Assembly (NCBI GenBank): GCA_019321725.1
Contig: CM033116.1
Coordinates: 3,840,642-3,904,641 of the forward strand
DNA: 64,000 bases
Direction of reading: 5' to 3'
Origin: Paulownia fortunei
Taxonomy: Eukaryota; Streptophyta; Magnoliopsida; Lamiales; Paulowniaceae
Position 1 is the stretch's first letter. Every line of letters starts with the position of its first letter. Below, one piece after another: positions 45,621 to 58,060 of the stretch. A model generated the notes under the pieces. That model worked only from the letters and a program-made list of their open reading frames with translations. It ran no database searches and was not told the origin of the DNA. The position numbers were made by a program, and so were the translations under genes.

Positions 45621-48600
45621 ATGTCGGGGGAAGAAGAGGAAAACGCCGCTGAGCTTAAAATCCCTGATGGTAATTCTTTTTCATTTGATTTTGTTGTTAT
45701 GCGCGGTTCATGTTAGATACTTCAGTGGTATCAAAAGGGCTTATTTTTTCAGGTTACGTGTGTCTCTCTCTGTGTGTTTGTGTGTGTGTTCCGAGTTAAT
45801 TTAAGAACACGTCTGAAATCTGCTAATTGAGTCTAACTTCGATTTAAGCAGTTAAATTGCTTTATTAAGATTTTAATCTATGCTATCTTTGTAAATTACA
45901 CACCCGAAACATGTACGCTTTGATTCAGGTACAAGGTACAATGTCTTTTTTCTTTTCCTTTCTTTTCTTTTTTCTTTTTTTTTTCCTTCTGAGTTCTTGT
46001 TTAAAGAAAAATTATGCCTAGTTTCAGCAAATTATATCAAATAAAAGAATAAAATATCTGATTTCCTCATGGTGATCTCTATAGGAGGGTCAGTATCATG
46101 TTTTTCATAAAACTTTTTTGATGCTTCCTTTGTGTTTATCTCATCTTTATAAATGTAGCTCTTGGTCTCTCTAGAAGTAGAGAGATACTGTGTTTTCATT
46201 ATTTGGGGGCCTCTCATAAATCGTACATAAGAAGGTCCTTTTCACCAAATGTTTAGCTACGATTCAGTATCAGTTATGAGGATCATATTTGGTTTATGGA
46301 CCTAAAGTTTATTAAAAGATTAGCTAGGTCAATAATGACACAAACTTTGAGAATTGCGCCTGGTGACCATATTCTACATATTGTTATTGGTAAGTATCTC
46401 CTCGTGTTTAATTGAATTATTGCATTAGGATAAACGACTATGTTTGGAAACTTCTAAAATAAAAAATTTATGTTCATATCTAGTTTCTGTCTTAAACTTT
46501 ATGTTCGTTTAACTTATAAGTGGTTTCTGTTTGTCTTTTAGATGTGGCTCTTATAATCAGATACAAGCTTACATGTGTTTAAAAATTGATTGTTCAGAAT
46601 TTTTGAAAGCTAAGTGTCTAATGAATTCTGAAGTTGCCCTAATTCTTGACCACAAGTATGAGCAGCTTCAGAAGATGGCTGATGACCCAATCAATCAAAT
46701 GTCACAGTAAGTAAATATTCATACTTTCAAATTTCATTTTGTTATTCAGGTTACGTAGAGTGCTTTTTAATTCCCTTCCTGAAAATCCAAGACTTAATAG
46801 TTTGGAGGATCTAGTATCTCGGTCTTGAAAGTGCAAGAAATAATTATGGAGAGGATCTAATATCTTCGTCTAAACCATATTTATAACGCAAGAGGTCTGC
46901 TTTATATTTTAAATCTTATTTTTAGCATAAATTTCCATTTTCTTAATCTTTAGGGTTTTGCAGTCAACTGTAACTTGGCAATCTGTTTTAACACGGAGAT
47001 ACAAAGTTTTTTTACCTTAGATTCCGAATAAGATGGTGAAGAGAAATTAAATAACAATTATTACTCTGCTAGTATATCATACGCAATGACTGTCCATGAA
47101 TTCTGGCAAGATTATGATTCTCTTTTTTCCAGGGTTTTTGAGAAATCTCTCCAATATGTGAAGCGCTTCAGCCGATATAAGAATACTGATGCTGTCAGAC
47201 AAGTTCGAGAGTATCCTTCTGTCGTTTATGCAAAAGATGATGTTTGCATTAAATGCCAAACTAGATATAAGTAATGAACTTTGTTGACAATATAGTTTCT
47301 TTGGGAGACTTTCTGTGTATATATGCGCAACAAACACTGCTCCTGGTACTAGTTTTCTTCTTGAGCCTAGATAGCAGGACATAAGACAATATTCTATGGC
47401 ATATTGTTGCCTTTGTGCTCTAATAACTCAAATTTTCACACCAGCTGAGAGCTGGTGTTTTTTCTGCTATCAGGTGATCAGTATCAGATTGCTGTTGTCA
47501 GAAGTTCTGTTGTTATTCTCATAATAAATTTACATAAAAAAACATTTATATCATCCTCTTCTGTTGAGTGTAGATATTTATGAAAATGGAGGTACTAGGC
47601 TTCTACATATTAGAGTAGGGATCTACTGGCTATGCTGGTTTCTAGTTGTTTCTGGAAATTTAACGTAAAACCTGTATGCCCTGCATAGCATGAAAAGGCT
47701 GGAGGGCATCCTATCTTGCTTCTTTAGACGGTGCAAATCTTAACTCTAGTTCAGAATTCTTAGCAGATATCAGCTGGCTGAATTTGAGGTAATTGTTTGG
47801 CACTCTTCCAGCTGATTATTATGTGTATAGTGATAAAACTCAGGAAGAATCATATCAATCTTACATAAATTGTGCAATGTGCAGCTCTGTGTACTTGGGA
47901 ACCTTTGTCCAGAAACTGTGGAGGAAGCCGTAGCCATGGTTCCGTCCATCAAGGTACTTTTGTCCTTTTCCTCCAGCAAAACCTGTCTAATGCAAACTTG
48001 AACCCAGAGTATCGTAATGCGTGTCTGAAGGATCAAATAAAAAACTCTGGATGTTATAATTCTAGGAATAATAGTGTGTTTTGAAATTACCCCTCCAAAA
48101 GTAGTTATATCAGCAATCTTCTGCTAAATTGAGCACTAAAAGCAATTAATCATCTATGATGAAAATGTAGTGTTTTGAAATGTTTTGGCAAACATGGCAT
48201 GTTCCAAGTCTGGTTAGATAATGAAGACCTGATTGTAGGTTATGTTTTGAGAAAGACCCAATGTAGTTTCCAAATCAAATGGGTTAAACTCATTAAACAT
48301 GTTAACCCACTTATTATTTTGAGATTGTTCAAGAATGAAAATAAATCATAATCTAAATGAATAACATGTAATCTAATGCATTAATGTACCAATATTACAA
48401 CTAACTAATAATAATGAAATACTTCCTCCTTCTCAATTTATGGCTCCAATTCGACTCTGCTTGGAGTTTTAGATGATAGTTAAAAAAAGTAAAACTCTTG
48501 TATATCTTACCTTTACATTATTATTGATTGGCCAATTGCATCGCATCAATATTTTAAGTGAGAGAGTAGTTTGGTAAAATAAAATTTCATTTCTTTTTTG

Positions 48601-48689
48601 TTTTAGGATATCCCAAAAAAAAAAAAAAACCGAGCAGTGAATTCGGGACAGAGAGAGTAATAAATAATGATTTATATAGAGATGTATTA

Positions 48690-48721
<32 letters not shown>

Positions 48722-49182
48722 TATGGCAAAGCCGAACTTATTATCATCCCTAGTTCAGGTAATTCTAGAACTGCTTAAGCAATTTAGTGCTATGTATCTC
48801 TAATGTTTTTTAAGAAGCCGGAAGTAAAGCTGTTATTTTATCTGGCCATGGATTTTGAGGCCAATAGTTGTGTAATTGCTTGTTTTAGATCATGTTTTTT
48901 TCTGTTTGGATCTTTTCTACACTTTCCTCTTTCAATCAATCTGCACTCAGAAATGAACTATCTGCACTTCTCTTTTGACACCTGCAAATAACTCTCAATT
49001 CCATATGATGTATTAATTCCTCTTAAATTTCCGACTGTGACTTTGCCTACATCTGGGTTGATTTCAATCAAAGCTTACTATTGAAACCCCTTTTACTTTT
49101 GCAGACTAGAGGACGAGCACATGATGACGAGGCAATTGAGAAAATGTTGAATGACCTTGCTCTAATCAAGAAATTTGAATAA
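45621..49182 (+). CDS. NRPB4: DNA-directed RNA polymerase II subunit 4 (Rpb4)
   Basis: Six exons (45621-45669, 46598-46706, 47133-47210, 47755-47788, 47885-47953, 49105-49182) give 138 residues, the same as the Arabidopsis NRPB4 length I recall. The protein begins MSGEEEENAAELKI and contains the family blocks FLKAKCLMN, QVFEKSLQYVKRFSRYKN, VRQVREILSR, LGNLCPETVEEAVA and GRAHDDEAIEKMLNDL. Rpb4 pairs with Rpb7 to form the stalk of RNA polymerase II in the nucleus, with roles in initiation, elongation and coupling to mRNA processing. All junctions keep frame and are GT-AG. The last intron (47954-49104) carries a Stowaway-like MITE. The gene is convergent with SDH6. Confidence 0.95.
48422..48657. 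mobile_element. Stowaway-like MITE in NRPB4 intron 5
   Basis: The left end is CTTCCTCCTTCTCAATT and the reverse complement of the right end is CTCTCTCTGTCCCGAATT. Both are close to the Stowaway consensus CTCCCTCCGTCCC. TA dinucleotides flank both sides (48420-48421 and 48658-48659), as expected of Tc1/mariner-type MITEs. The length is 236 bp. Confidence 0.75.
48691..48722. repeat. Compound CA/TA microsatellite
   Basis: A CA run followed by TATATA, lying 33 bases after the MITE in the same intron. Confidence 0.9.
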
Positions 49183-50017
49183 TCTTGTTTTACTCTTGTA
49201 TGTGGGATGGAAATATTTTTTTATGGCATGAGTTTCGGGTAATCTCTCTGTCCCTTTAGCACCATCTTATGTTCTTGAGGAAGTGAAAGTTTTGATTTTT
49301 TTTTTTAAACTATGGAATTTGGTTTAACTTAAAAAATAGTCGTACTACATTAAGATGCTCAACTATTGTGGAACATTGTCTAGTGACTAGCATACAATGT
49401 GAAATTCTGATGAAATTTTGTCATATTTTCCTCTCAAAAATTCATAATTCCTGTGTTCTTACATTTGGCAGTTCTAAAGATCACTCTACTGAAATAGCAA
49501 TTCTTTCATTTGGTGTCATACCTTACTAACATCTTCAATTGGAAATAGTTGATGAAAAACAAATATGAAGAATTACTGCTGCTCTTGTGCACAATTTTCT
49601 GGATCCAATATACTCTACTGCTGGTAAGTACTGATTGAAACTTGGTCTTTGTTCATAAGAAAAGCTTTAGAAGGATCCCGTTCATCGGGAGTTCAACTAA
49701 GCCTAAGGTTTGAAAAGTTTTAAGTGCACCAATACCTGTGCATAAGCATCCACAAACATTTTCCAAGGAAATTCAAATAGCGGCTCTATGGTTCTTCAGA
49801 TGCAGTAAAAGGTAAAGAAAAAATCCGCTCATTGAAATTCCCCAGCTTATCTATCAATGTCAGGAAACAAGAAGAATAAAAGAAGACCCCAACACAATCA
49901 CAATTCACAAAAATAAAAGACCGAGTGAATGTCAATAATTAAGAATTCATTATCACAATGGATTATTATTATTATGTCAGAAAGGAAGTCTTTTTTTGTG
50001 TTCAACAGCAACCAAAT
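49183..50017. other. Region between convergent NRPB4 and SDH6
   Basis: Only 3' UTRs are expected. No further gene and no strong terminator structure are seen. An ATT run lies near 49965-49975. Confidence 0.6.
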
Positions 50018-52098
50018 TTAAGACTGCCCTCCAGCTCTGTTCTGCAACCACTCATAGAATTTAACCTGTGAAGCCATTGGATCCAGCCTATATAGCTGAT
50101 ACCAGTGGTTAGCAATTTCGAGTCCAAATGTGCCGCCAACTGCAGCTCCAAAAGCAAAAGACAGTGCCGCACCTGCCAAATGAAAGAGGTTATCAAGTAG
50201 GCCGCCGTTGTTTTAGGACTTCTCAATAAAACCAGTCTCAAACCAGTTCAGTTTTTAACCATTTTAACCCAACAGCTAGTATTCTACTGACATGCAAGGA
50301 ACCAGTAAAAATTTCCCTACACAAGTCATATTGAAGCAAATCTATGCAAGGAGATGTTTGAGAATTTCTTCATAGAGTATTAAAATGGGGGCAGAGCAAA
50401 GAGGAAAGTCGGCTTGCCTCACACTTTACATATATACAAATCACTACATATATACATACATATGTATAAATGCATGCATGTATGTGTGTGGGTGGTCATG
50501 CAAGTAAAAGAGAGAAAATCAAACAATCAACCCATCCAAATTTTCAAAAGTGCAAAAATCATTCATAGAGAAGAAATAAAAGGTGAGAACTGAAAAGATT
50601 AGTAACTAATGGTGACATTTACGTCGTGGAATAAGAGCTTAGCGGTCCTAATTCTTAAGTACAATAAACAACTAGATGGATGCTAGGGTTGCGGTTGCAA
50701 AGAAACAGGATGTTTTTACATTTATTTCCTGTTTATTTCTTTTGTCAATGGTTCAATGACAAAACACAAATAGCTTGAAAAGATGCGGTTTCGGTCAAGT
50801 TCAAAGAAATTTAAAGAAAATATATACTTCATTTTTTGGCGTGCAGCAGACTCAGAAGCATGAATTTTTCAGCAGTCATGAAAAACCACAACATACCATG
50901 AGGACTCCTTGAATACTTCCAAGCATATCCAGCCGTTGAAACAGCTCCAACAACAGCACCTACAGCACCAAATTTAGCTGCTTCCCTAGCAGTCTTAAGC
51001 TGAAAGAGAAGGAAGGCAAACGGCAACAGTGATGAGAGGGATTAACAAAATAATCAAGAGGAAAAATCTTACCAATCAAAGCCCCAAAAAATAAAAAATT
51101 ATAAAACACACATAGACTTCCAATTTCTTTTACAAATTAGGAATCCAGAAATAGAAATCTCTTTATTTTAACTTGTTGTTTAAAAACTTTGCCCCTGGCA
51201 ATTTCAATGTTCACAGGTTCCATAAGAGCCTCCAACAGGATTGTAGTTGTATCAAGATTCAAAAAAGTGAAAAATAAATAAATGATAATGGTACCCAATC
51301 CAAACAAATTTACACAGTGCAACTCTTTATTCCATTACAACTACCAAAAACAAAGCACAATTATTTTTAGTTGAAGTTTGTTCCACACATTACAACCAAG
51401 ATCATCTAATTTAACATTTCTCAAACATTCCAAAAGAATTCCTATTTGTTATTTCTACATCACGCAATTGAGTGTTCCTCGTTAACCATATAATTAAGGA
51501 TAACATATCAACAGCAAAGCAAAAACCAATATAATGGAGAACCACACATTACACATATTGACTGAATCAAAATAAAAGTTGGCACAGTAAAGATTTCCAT
51601 CAAAATAAAATTACAATCTGAAACTAAACAAAGCTCACAAACAGAAATAGATTGAAAAATACATAAATTTCTACAGGCATAAAGGGCAGGGAGGGAGGAT
51701 TTACACATTTCAATATGCCCACCTACAATCGAATTACTTCTTCAACTTCCATTCATACATCAAATAAAGAAAATGAAAAATAAAAAACCATGTGTACTAA
51801 ATAAAGCTACACAAACATATCATCGAACACATAGCATACATGAGTAACAAGCAATTAACGAACAGTCAAACAGAAGGCGTTTTGGGGTTGAGTGATAGAT
51901 GGGAAGTACAGTGGGGCCATGGATGGGGTCAGATGCAATGAACTCTTCGACAACAGAGCTGTCCCAATCGGGCAATGGCTTCTCAGGGTACAGAAATCTT
52001 GAATAATTATCCAGAAATGAGAATCTCTCGGCCCAGAATTCTTTGTATCCTTCCCAGTGTTTCCTCAAGAATGATTTCGGTTCCTGGGTTTCACTCAT
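50018..52098 (-). CDS. SDH6: Succinate dehydrogenase subunit 6, mitochondrial
   Basis: Three exons on the minus strand (52098-51910, 50999-50897, 50172-50018) give 148 residues. The N-terminal part has SFLRKHWEGYKEFWAERFSF, DNYSRF and VEEFIASDPIHGP. The middle has LKTAREAAKFGAVGAVVGAV and YAWKYSRSPHGAALSF, with Gly/Ala-rich hydrophobic stretches that could enter the membrane. The C-terminus has QLYRLDPMASQVKFYEW. This is the plant-specific small subunit found with complex II (succinate:ubiquinone oxidoreductase) in the inner mitochondrial membrane; its precise task is not settled. The length is near that of Arabidopsis SDH6. All splice sites are GT-AG. The second intron (50173-50896) and first intron (51000-51909) hold nothing recognisable. 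Confidence 0.88.
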
Positions 52099-55000
52099 TC
52101 CTTTTGGGGATTGTATTGCTTAGTCCCAATTGAAAGAGATTGATTATTTGATTTTGGGGTTTAAAGATTTACATAAATCTTTGTTTAGGAATTGTGTTCC
52201 ATTTCAGACTGACTGTGAGTTTTGATTATGGGGGAGGATTTTCTACGTCGAGGCTATGATTCACTAGGGTGAAGACTACGCATGACCAATATCTTGCCAC
52301 CACGTTACGTCGGGTTTTTGTTGATCGGTCCCTATATTTTTCATTATTTATTTTTCTTGAGATTTATCCCTTGCAATTTTTTAACTTTTAATTAATGATT
52401 TATTAGTTTAAAAACCTTATTTCATTTGAATGTGAGTGACTCAAGTTTAGTTGAGCCTTACGAAAGCTTATAAATTTTAAATATTGTCAATTCAATTAAT
52501 AAAAGCAAAAGTGTTTTTTTGATAATTTGACATCTTAAATATATTTTCTAAGAAAACGGTAACGTATCAATATTATTCAGGGTGAATTTCATTTTCTGCC
52601 TATCGACTATATGTATGTTGTCACTCTACTTCCTCACATTATAAAAACTATATGTTAACAATACACAATCAATAAAATTAAAAAAATGGATAGAAATCTA
52701 TTGGGAGAAAAAGGTGGAAAGAAAATTATAAGAATTTTTTTGAATGTGAATGATGAGAGAGAAAAATTATAGATGGAAATTATAGTGATTAGAGATTTTT
52801 TTTAAAAAAAATAAAATATTGGCTGGTTCCCAACTTCCCTCGAGATGACTTACGATATATAAGAGAAAAAATACATATAATGAGATGAGAAAAAGAAAGG
52901 ATTACAAATAATAGAGAAGAGATAAGAAGAATGAGGAGTATTTGTTCCTATTCAATTCTATAATGGAATAGATATACATTTTGTCCCAGCAACTAAGAAA
53001 TATAATTTATTTTCCAATTTTACCCGTCTTCTCAGTATATTTGAAAAAATGTTAAAACTTTGAAGTTTTATTTGCACACAATAAAATAAATAATTTAAAT
53101 TAGATTAGTTGATATGTTTGAATTTATACTAATTTAGTATATAAGGTTTAAAAAATTAATTTATTATTTATTATTATACATAATTATTAAATAGTTAATA
53201 TTTTCAATTTATCTTTACCTAAAAACAGCACATGTGGATAAATAGAAAATATATAAGGGCACGACAACTCAACTCGACCAAATAGGTCTATAATCAAGAG
53301 GAGAAGGGATGCCTCCTCATAGTGACCAAATCCAAGCAACTCTTTACTAAAAATCAAATTGTAGGACCATGTATTGAGGATTGATGCCTACCCCGTATAT
53401 GTTAGAAGGTCAAAAAAAATTGATAATTTATTCTACATTCTCATTCTCAAAGATTAATAGTATTCCTTTCATGACACCGTTACTCCATTTTTTAAATAAT
53501 GGTTTCAATCATACTACTTTTACAACTATTAATTATTTGATAATTATACGAGACAACCAAGATTAAAATTAATTTTTCTTAATAAAAAAATTATTCAATT
53601 ATGATATTTCTTAATTGATCTAGTTTAAATTAATTACTTTGTATTTACTAACTACAAAATTAGCGAGATAGATATTGTCATAACAAAAATATTGGATCCA
53701 AAATGTTTGGTACATAAAACCGAGATCTATAGCTATACATTTTAATAGACTTATATAGATTATATATCGGATACTATTTTAGGTTGGAAACAGAACGAGC
53801 CGCATGTCCATTAAAGCGTGAGTCGCCTATACCCAAGTTTAACTGGTGGTTGATAAGGGGACAAATCATCTATCCCCAAGATTAGTAGAGCGTAAATTCT
53901 GGAAACTCGAGTCATAAAAAAAATAAAAATTCATCTTAATCTAAAATCAAGGAAAATTGACTTGGAAGAACGGAATAACAATTTATTCCCATAGAAAATC
54001 CGAATAATAACAAACCATAGGTCCATGTCCAGTGGGCTCAAATTAGATAATGGATCAGACCAAGAATTGGGTTTCCTAAGTGAAGATCCAAATAGATATC
54101 CATCTACTAAACTGATTGTCAGAGAAATAGATTTCCTTTGCTTGGATTTGTTTCTTCAATTAAAGTTGGACTTTCAATAAAGTAAATTAATTTGCTTGAT
54201 CAAAGTAACTTTTTTCATAGTAGTATGTTTAATTATTATTATATGTATTAAAAGATAATCGCTACAATTAAGAGTAATTTTTGCGTTAAAAGTCCAACAT
54301 CAACCTGCTAATTAACAATTTACAATCAGATAAAGTATCGAAACTTAGAGTAATCGTACAAGAATATGCTTCGACATATCTAGAAAACTTAGCTCATTTT
54401 TTTATAATTTATTTCAATTTATATTTAAATAAAACTTAGTGTTGGGATTTGTACTAACAATTTGCTATTGATCAATCAACTCAACATTTTTTAAAAATAT
54501 AATATCAAATAATTCTAGTTATTATTTTCAAAATAAAAAAAATATAACTACTACGATTTGGATGTTTTAATGATATCAAAATACTAATAAATAAATACCA
54601 AATTAGTAAAAAATAAAAAACCCAGAAAAGTTAGTGCCCCTTAGTTTTCATATTCGAAAGGGTAATTTTTTTTTACTATTTAAAACTTCAAAAACGTATT
54701 TGTTTATTTATTTATATTAGATATATAAATTATTTTTATTTTCAAATCTATCAATATTTTACATCTTTTTCATGCATATATCAAAATTTATTTCCAAATC
54801 TACTAACATTTTACATTTTTTCATATAGAAAATATCATAAATATAAATATATTTTTATTTTTAAATTTATTTAGTCAATATAGAAACATAACTAATCCAA
54901 AAGTTACATTCATTTTTATATAAAAATATAATAAAAATATAATAAAAATTTTGAAAATATAAAAATGAGAATGAAAATAAAAGGAATGTAGAACATGTAA

Positions 55001-55260
55001 ATGGTTCATGTGTTTCACTGCGCAAAAGTTTTTGGTGTGTAATTATATATATGTGGAACATATCACGTGTATACTGTCAAATCTTTACGATTCTTTGCAG
55101 TTTGTGTCTCATCTGTCATGTCTAACACATTTCTTCCTATTTGACGTTTTATGGGACTAGCTGATTAATTATGCTGAATTGTAAAAGTTGATGCCGTCTT
55201 TTGCGCTTTTTACTCATCAATCCCATACAAAATCGTCTTTATTAATTCACAATTCTTATC

Positions 55261-55261
<1 letters not shown>

Positions 55262-55292
<31 letters not shown>
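55262..55292. repeat. AC dinucleotide microsatellite
   Basis: About 15 perfect AC units. Confidence 0.95.
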
Positions 55293-55294
<2 letters not shown>

Positions 55295-55960
55295 TTTGCA
55301 CAAATGATAAAACTGTAGTACTTCATAAGTTATTTTGGAACCCAAATCACATTTTATTTTAAATATCTTGTAAAATATTTTGGGGCTAATGAAATGGTAT
55401 AGTTTCTTTTAAAAATAAAATTTTGAAGTATTTTTTGAATTAATAAGATTATAAGATTACAAAAGTAAAATTTGGCCAATTTTATTTTAATTATCTTATA
55501 AAATATTAGTAAAGAAAATTTTATAAACAAACAATCAAATTAAATGAATTTGTTGAGATATTTAAATAAGTTGCGATCTTCATATTTGTTTTACAAATAA
55601 TGTTTTATTTTTAAAGTTTATAAACTTTTATTTTAAAATTCTTATCAAATACTTCATTAAATATTTAAAAAAAAAAATTATAAACTAAGTCAACCATACT
55701 CGTAATATACTTTTTTGTATTAAATATCATCTTTAATATTGTGCTTTAAGTTTTCTATTAAGTCTTTTGTGCTTCAAGTCAATCCAATAGAAATTAGCTT
55801 CAATTCACAATTTTTAGATTAGGGCTTATATGTTGCATTAATCCCTAAACATTTCACAGCATTAATATCACCGCCCCCTTCCCCCGCTACACAAAATTGC
55901 AGTATGGCTACAAAATAAGAGATGATGACTCCTACCCACTCATTCTCTCAATCATAATAA

Positions 55961-55995
55961 TACCCACCCACCCCCCACCACCCCCCACCCCTCAC
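55961..55995 (-). promoter_or_regulatory. C-rich tract with G-quadruplex potential on minus strand
   Basis: Successive runs of three to six C separated by single A or ACCA occur about 500 bases before the YABBY2 start. A second cluster of C runs lies at about 56219-56250. The complementary strand has at least four G-runs with short loops. Any regulatory effect is inference. Confidence 0.45.
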
Positions 55996-56211
55996 ACTAT
56001 CTCTCTCTAAAATTCAGGAATCCATGTTTCCATAAACAAAAACCACCTTTTCTTTTCACAAACCCCACTCCAATACCACTAAAATCAGTATTCCCACTTC
56101 ACTCACTCTTCCCCTTTGCCCAAAATACCCATAACACCAGACCAGTCCCATTGCAGTTTTCTACACTCATTTCTTTCTATCAACAATTAATACTATAGAA
56201 ATACATACACA

Positions 56212-56218
56212 TATATAA
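56212..56218 (+). promoter_or_regulatory. Candidate TATA box of YABBY2
   Basis: TATATAA lies 276 bases before the start codon and is followed by a pyrimidine-rich leader-like sequence, which fits a 5' UTR of about 240 bases. Confidence 0.4.
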
Positions 56219-56487
56219 CCCCCCACTCCCACCCCCCCTTCCCAACCCCCATATAGAAGTATTAAGTGTTATCCCTTCTCTCTCTTTTTCCTTTGCCCCT
56301 TTTTCTCTTTTCTTGTTTCTTGCTTGTCTTAAGGCTGAGTCAGATTTGTATACTTTTGTTCTTCACTTCTTGACTGCTTTAGCTTTATTTGTTTTCTCGT
56401 GTGATTCAGCTTAATTGTTCTTTGTTGAGGAAAATAAAAAAACAAAAGAATTAATTCTAAGGGCTGATCTCCGGCGATCCAGCTAAA

Positions 56488-58008
56488 ATGTCTGTAGACA
56501 TGACCTCGGAACGTGTTTGTTACGTTCACTGCAACTTCTGCAACACCATTCTTGCGGTATATTATTGTATTCTTTCAATTCTTGAACTTTGCATGTACAA
56601 GGTTAGATCCTCAGAAAACCAATTTTTGTGAGTCAAATTTATCCTAGAGAGTGTGAGTTTGTGCTGCTGTATCATTCAGCTTAATTTTATAGGCTGATGA
56701 CCAGTGGAATCACATATCTCAAAGAAAAAGTAAAAGGGATCGATTCTTTTCCTATTTTCTCACAGTTTTGCCTCAAAGTTTAGCAAGGAAATTTGAAAAA
56801 AAAAAAAAATTATTTTCTCCAGAAGAAGGTATGTACAGTTGGAACTGAAGAATGCAGGTGAAGGGTTATGGATTCACTTAATTTTTTTGTGCTCCTTTTT
56901 AACTATATATGTGTGTGTGTGTGTGTATTAGCATGATATTTTAAGTTGATTTTTTCTGATGAGTTTCTGTCATAAAGCTGCCAGATGAATTTGCAATGAC
57001 ATATGAAAGAAAAGTAACCAGAGTTTCCATTTGGACCAGCAAGATGCTTACAAATTATTGTCGTACTTAAAACTTGTTTTATATTTGAGATTTTATGATA
57101 AAATTCATTACTCCTTTTCTCTCCAAAGATTTTTTTTGATCTGTTTGATTTACAGAAAAGAAAGAAGTTGAGTCATTCTACCTTTGAAGAAGTACTCTTT
57201 TGTCTGAGATTCAAGAATTTGAAATCTCAGAAACCCCATTTTCTGAAGGGAAAGAAAAGTCCAGATTTAGTGTTACTCAGAAAGAGAACCCTGATGATCT
57301 ACAAAAATAGCATGAATCTTACTTTCTTTCGACTAGATTGTAACCCAATTTTCAACTTTGATATCTATATCTTGTATAGAGGGAACCCGGGCCTATGTTT
57401 TTTTTTTTTAGGGTTCCGGGTTATTAATAAGCTTTCTTTTTCACACGGCAACCCATGACTTTTCCAAAGATCAGTTAAATTTCTTATGCTGAATTTATTA
57501 CTCATCTTTTTTCTGCTAAAAGTTTTTTCTTTCTTTCTTTCTTGTTCGTACTCCTGCAGTTCATATATGCTGCGCTATTCTAATTTTGAAGCAAAAACAC
57601 ACACATGTTTTACTGTGTGTGGAAAATGGGTACTTCGATCTGTTAACACCATTTTCCTCAACTTTTATCGTATTCCCATATATTTTTGTTTTTCTTTGAT
57701 GGGAGATCTTAGTTGAGAGCTGATTCTTTAGCCAGAAAAGAACTGCCAAAAGAAAATCATGGCATTGGAAGTGCAATCTTTTTCTTTATCTTTCTTCAAT
57801 ATAAGTATTTCACAAGAGTTGATCTTTTGACCAGCAATTTCTGAACATAGCAAATATTAGTAGTATTCATTCGGAGATACTACTACATTGTATTATTGAC
57901 TGTCTCCATTTTACAGTCTGTACAAAGTAGCAACAACAGTATATAATTGAAGTGATGATTCCATCTTCGTTATGGTCTTTGATGATTTCTGTTCCAGTCA
58001 CGTCGTTT

Positions 58009-58060
<52 letters not shown>

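Larger units (their letters stand above)
52099..56487. other. Intergenic region between divergent SDH6 and YABBY2
   Basis: About 4.4 kb without a supportable gene. It is very AT-rich from 52300 to 55800, with a CA microsatellite at 55262-55292, followed by a C-rich, pyrimidine-rich YABBY2 promoter and leader. ORFs at 53381, 54867 and 56329 (minus) are chance frames. Confidence 0.55.

Noticed and set aside
45514..45804. ORF of 96 codons over NRPB4 exon 1
   Set aside because: Out of frame with the NRPB4 exon and runs through the intron; a shadow.
47872..48084. ORF of 70 codons across NRPB4 exon 5
   Set aside because: It is the wrong frame of a confirmed exon and reads into intron.
53755..54180. 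Less AT-rich patch resembling coding or retroelement DNA
   Set aside because: No open frame of useful length and no recognisable motif; left as intergenic.
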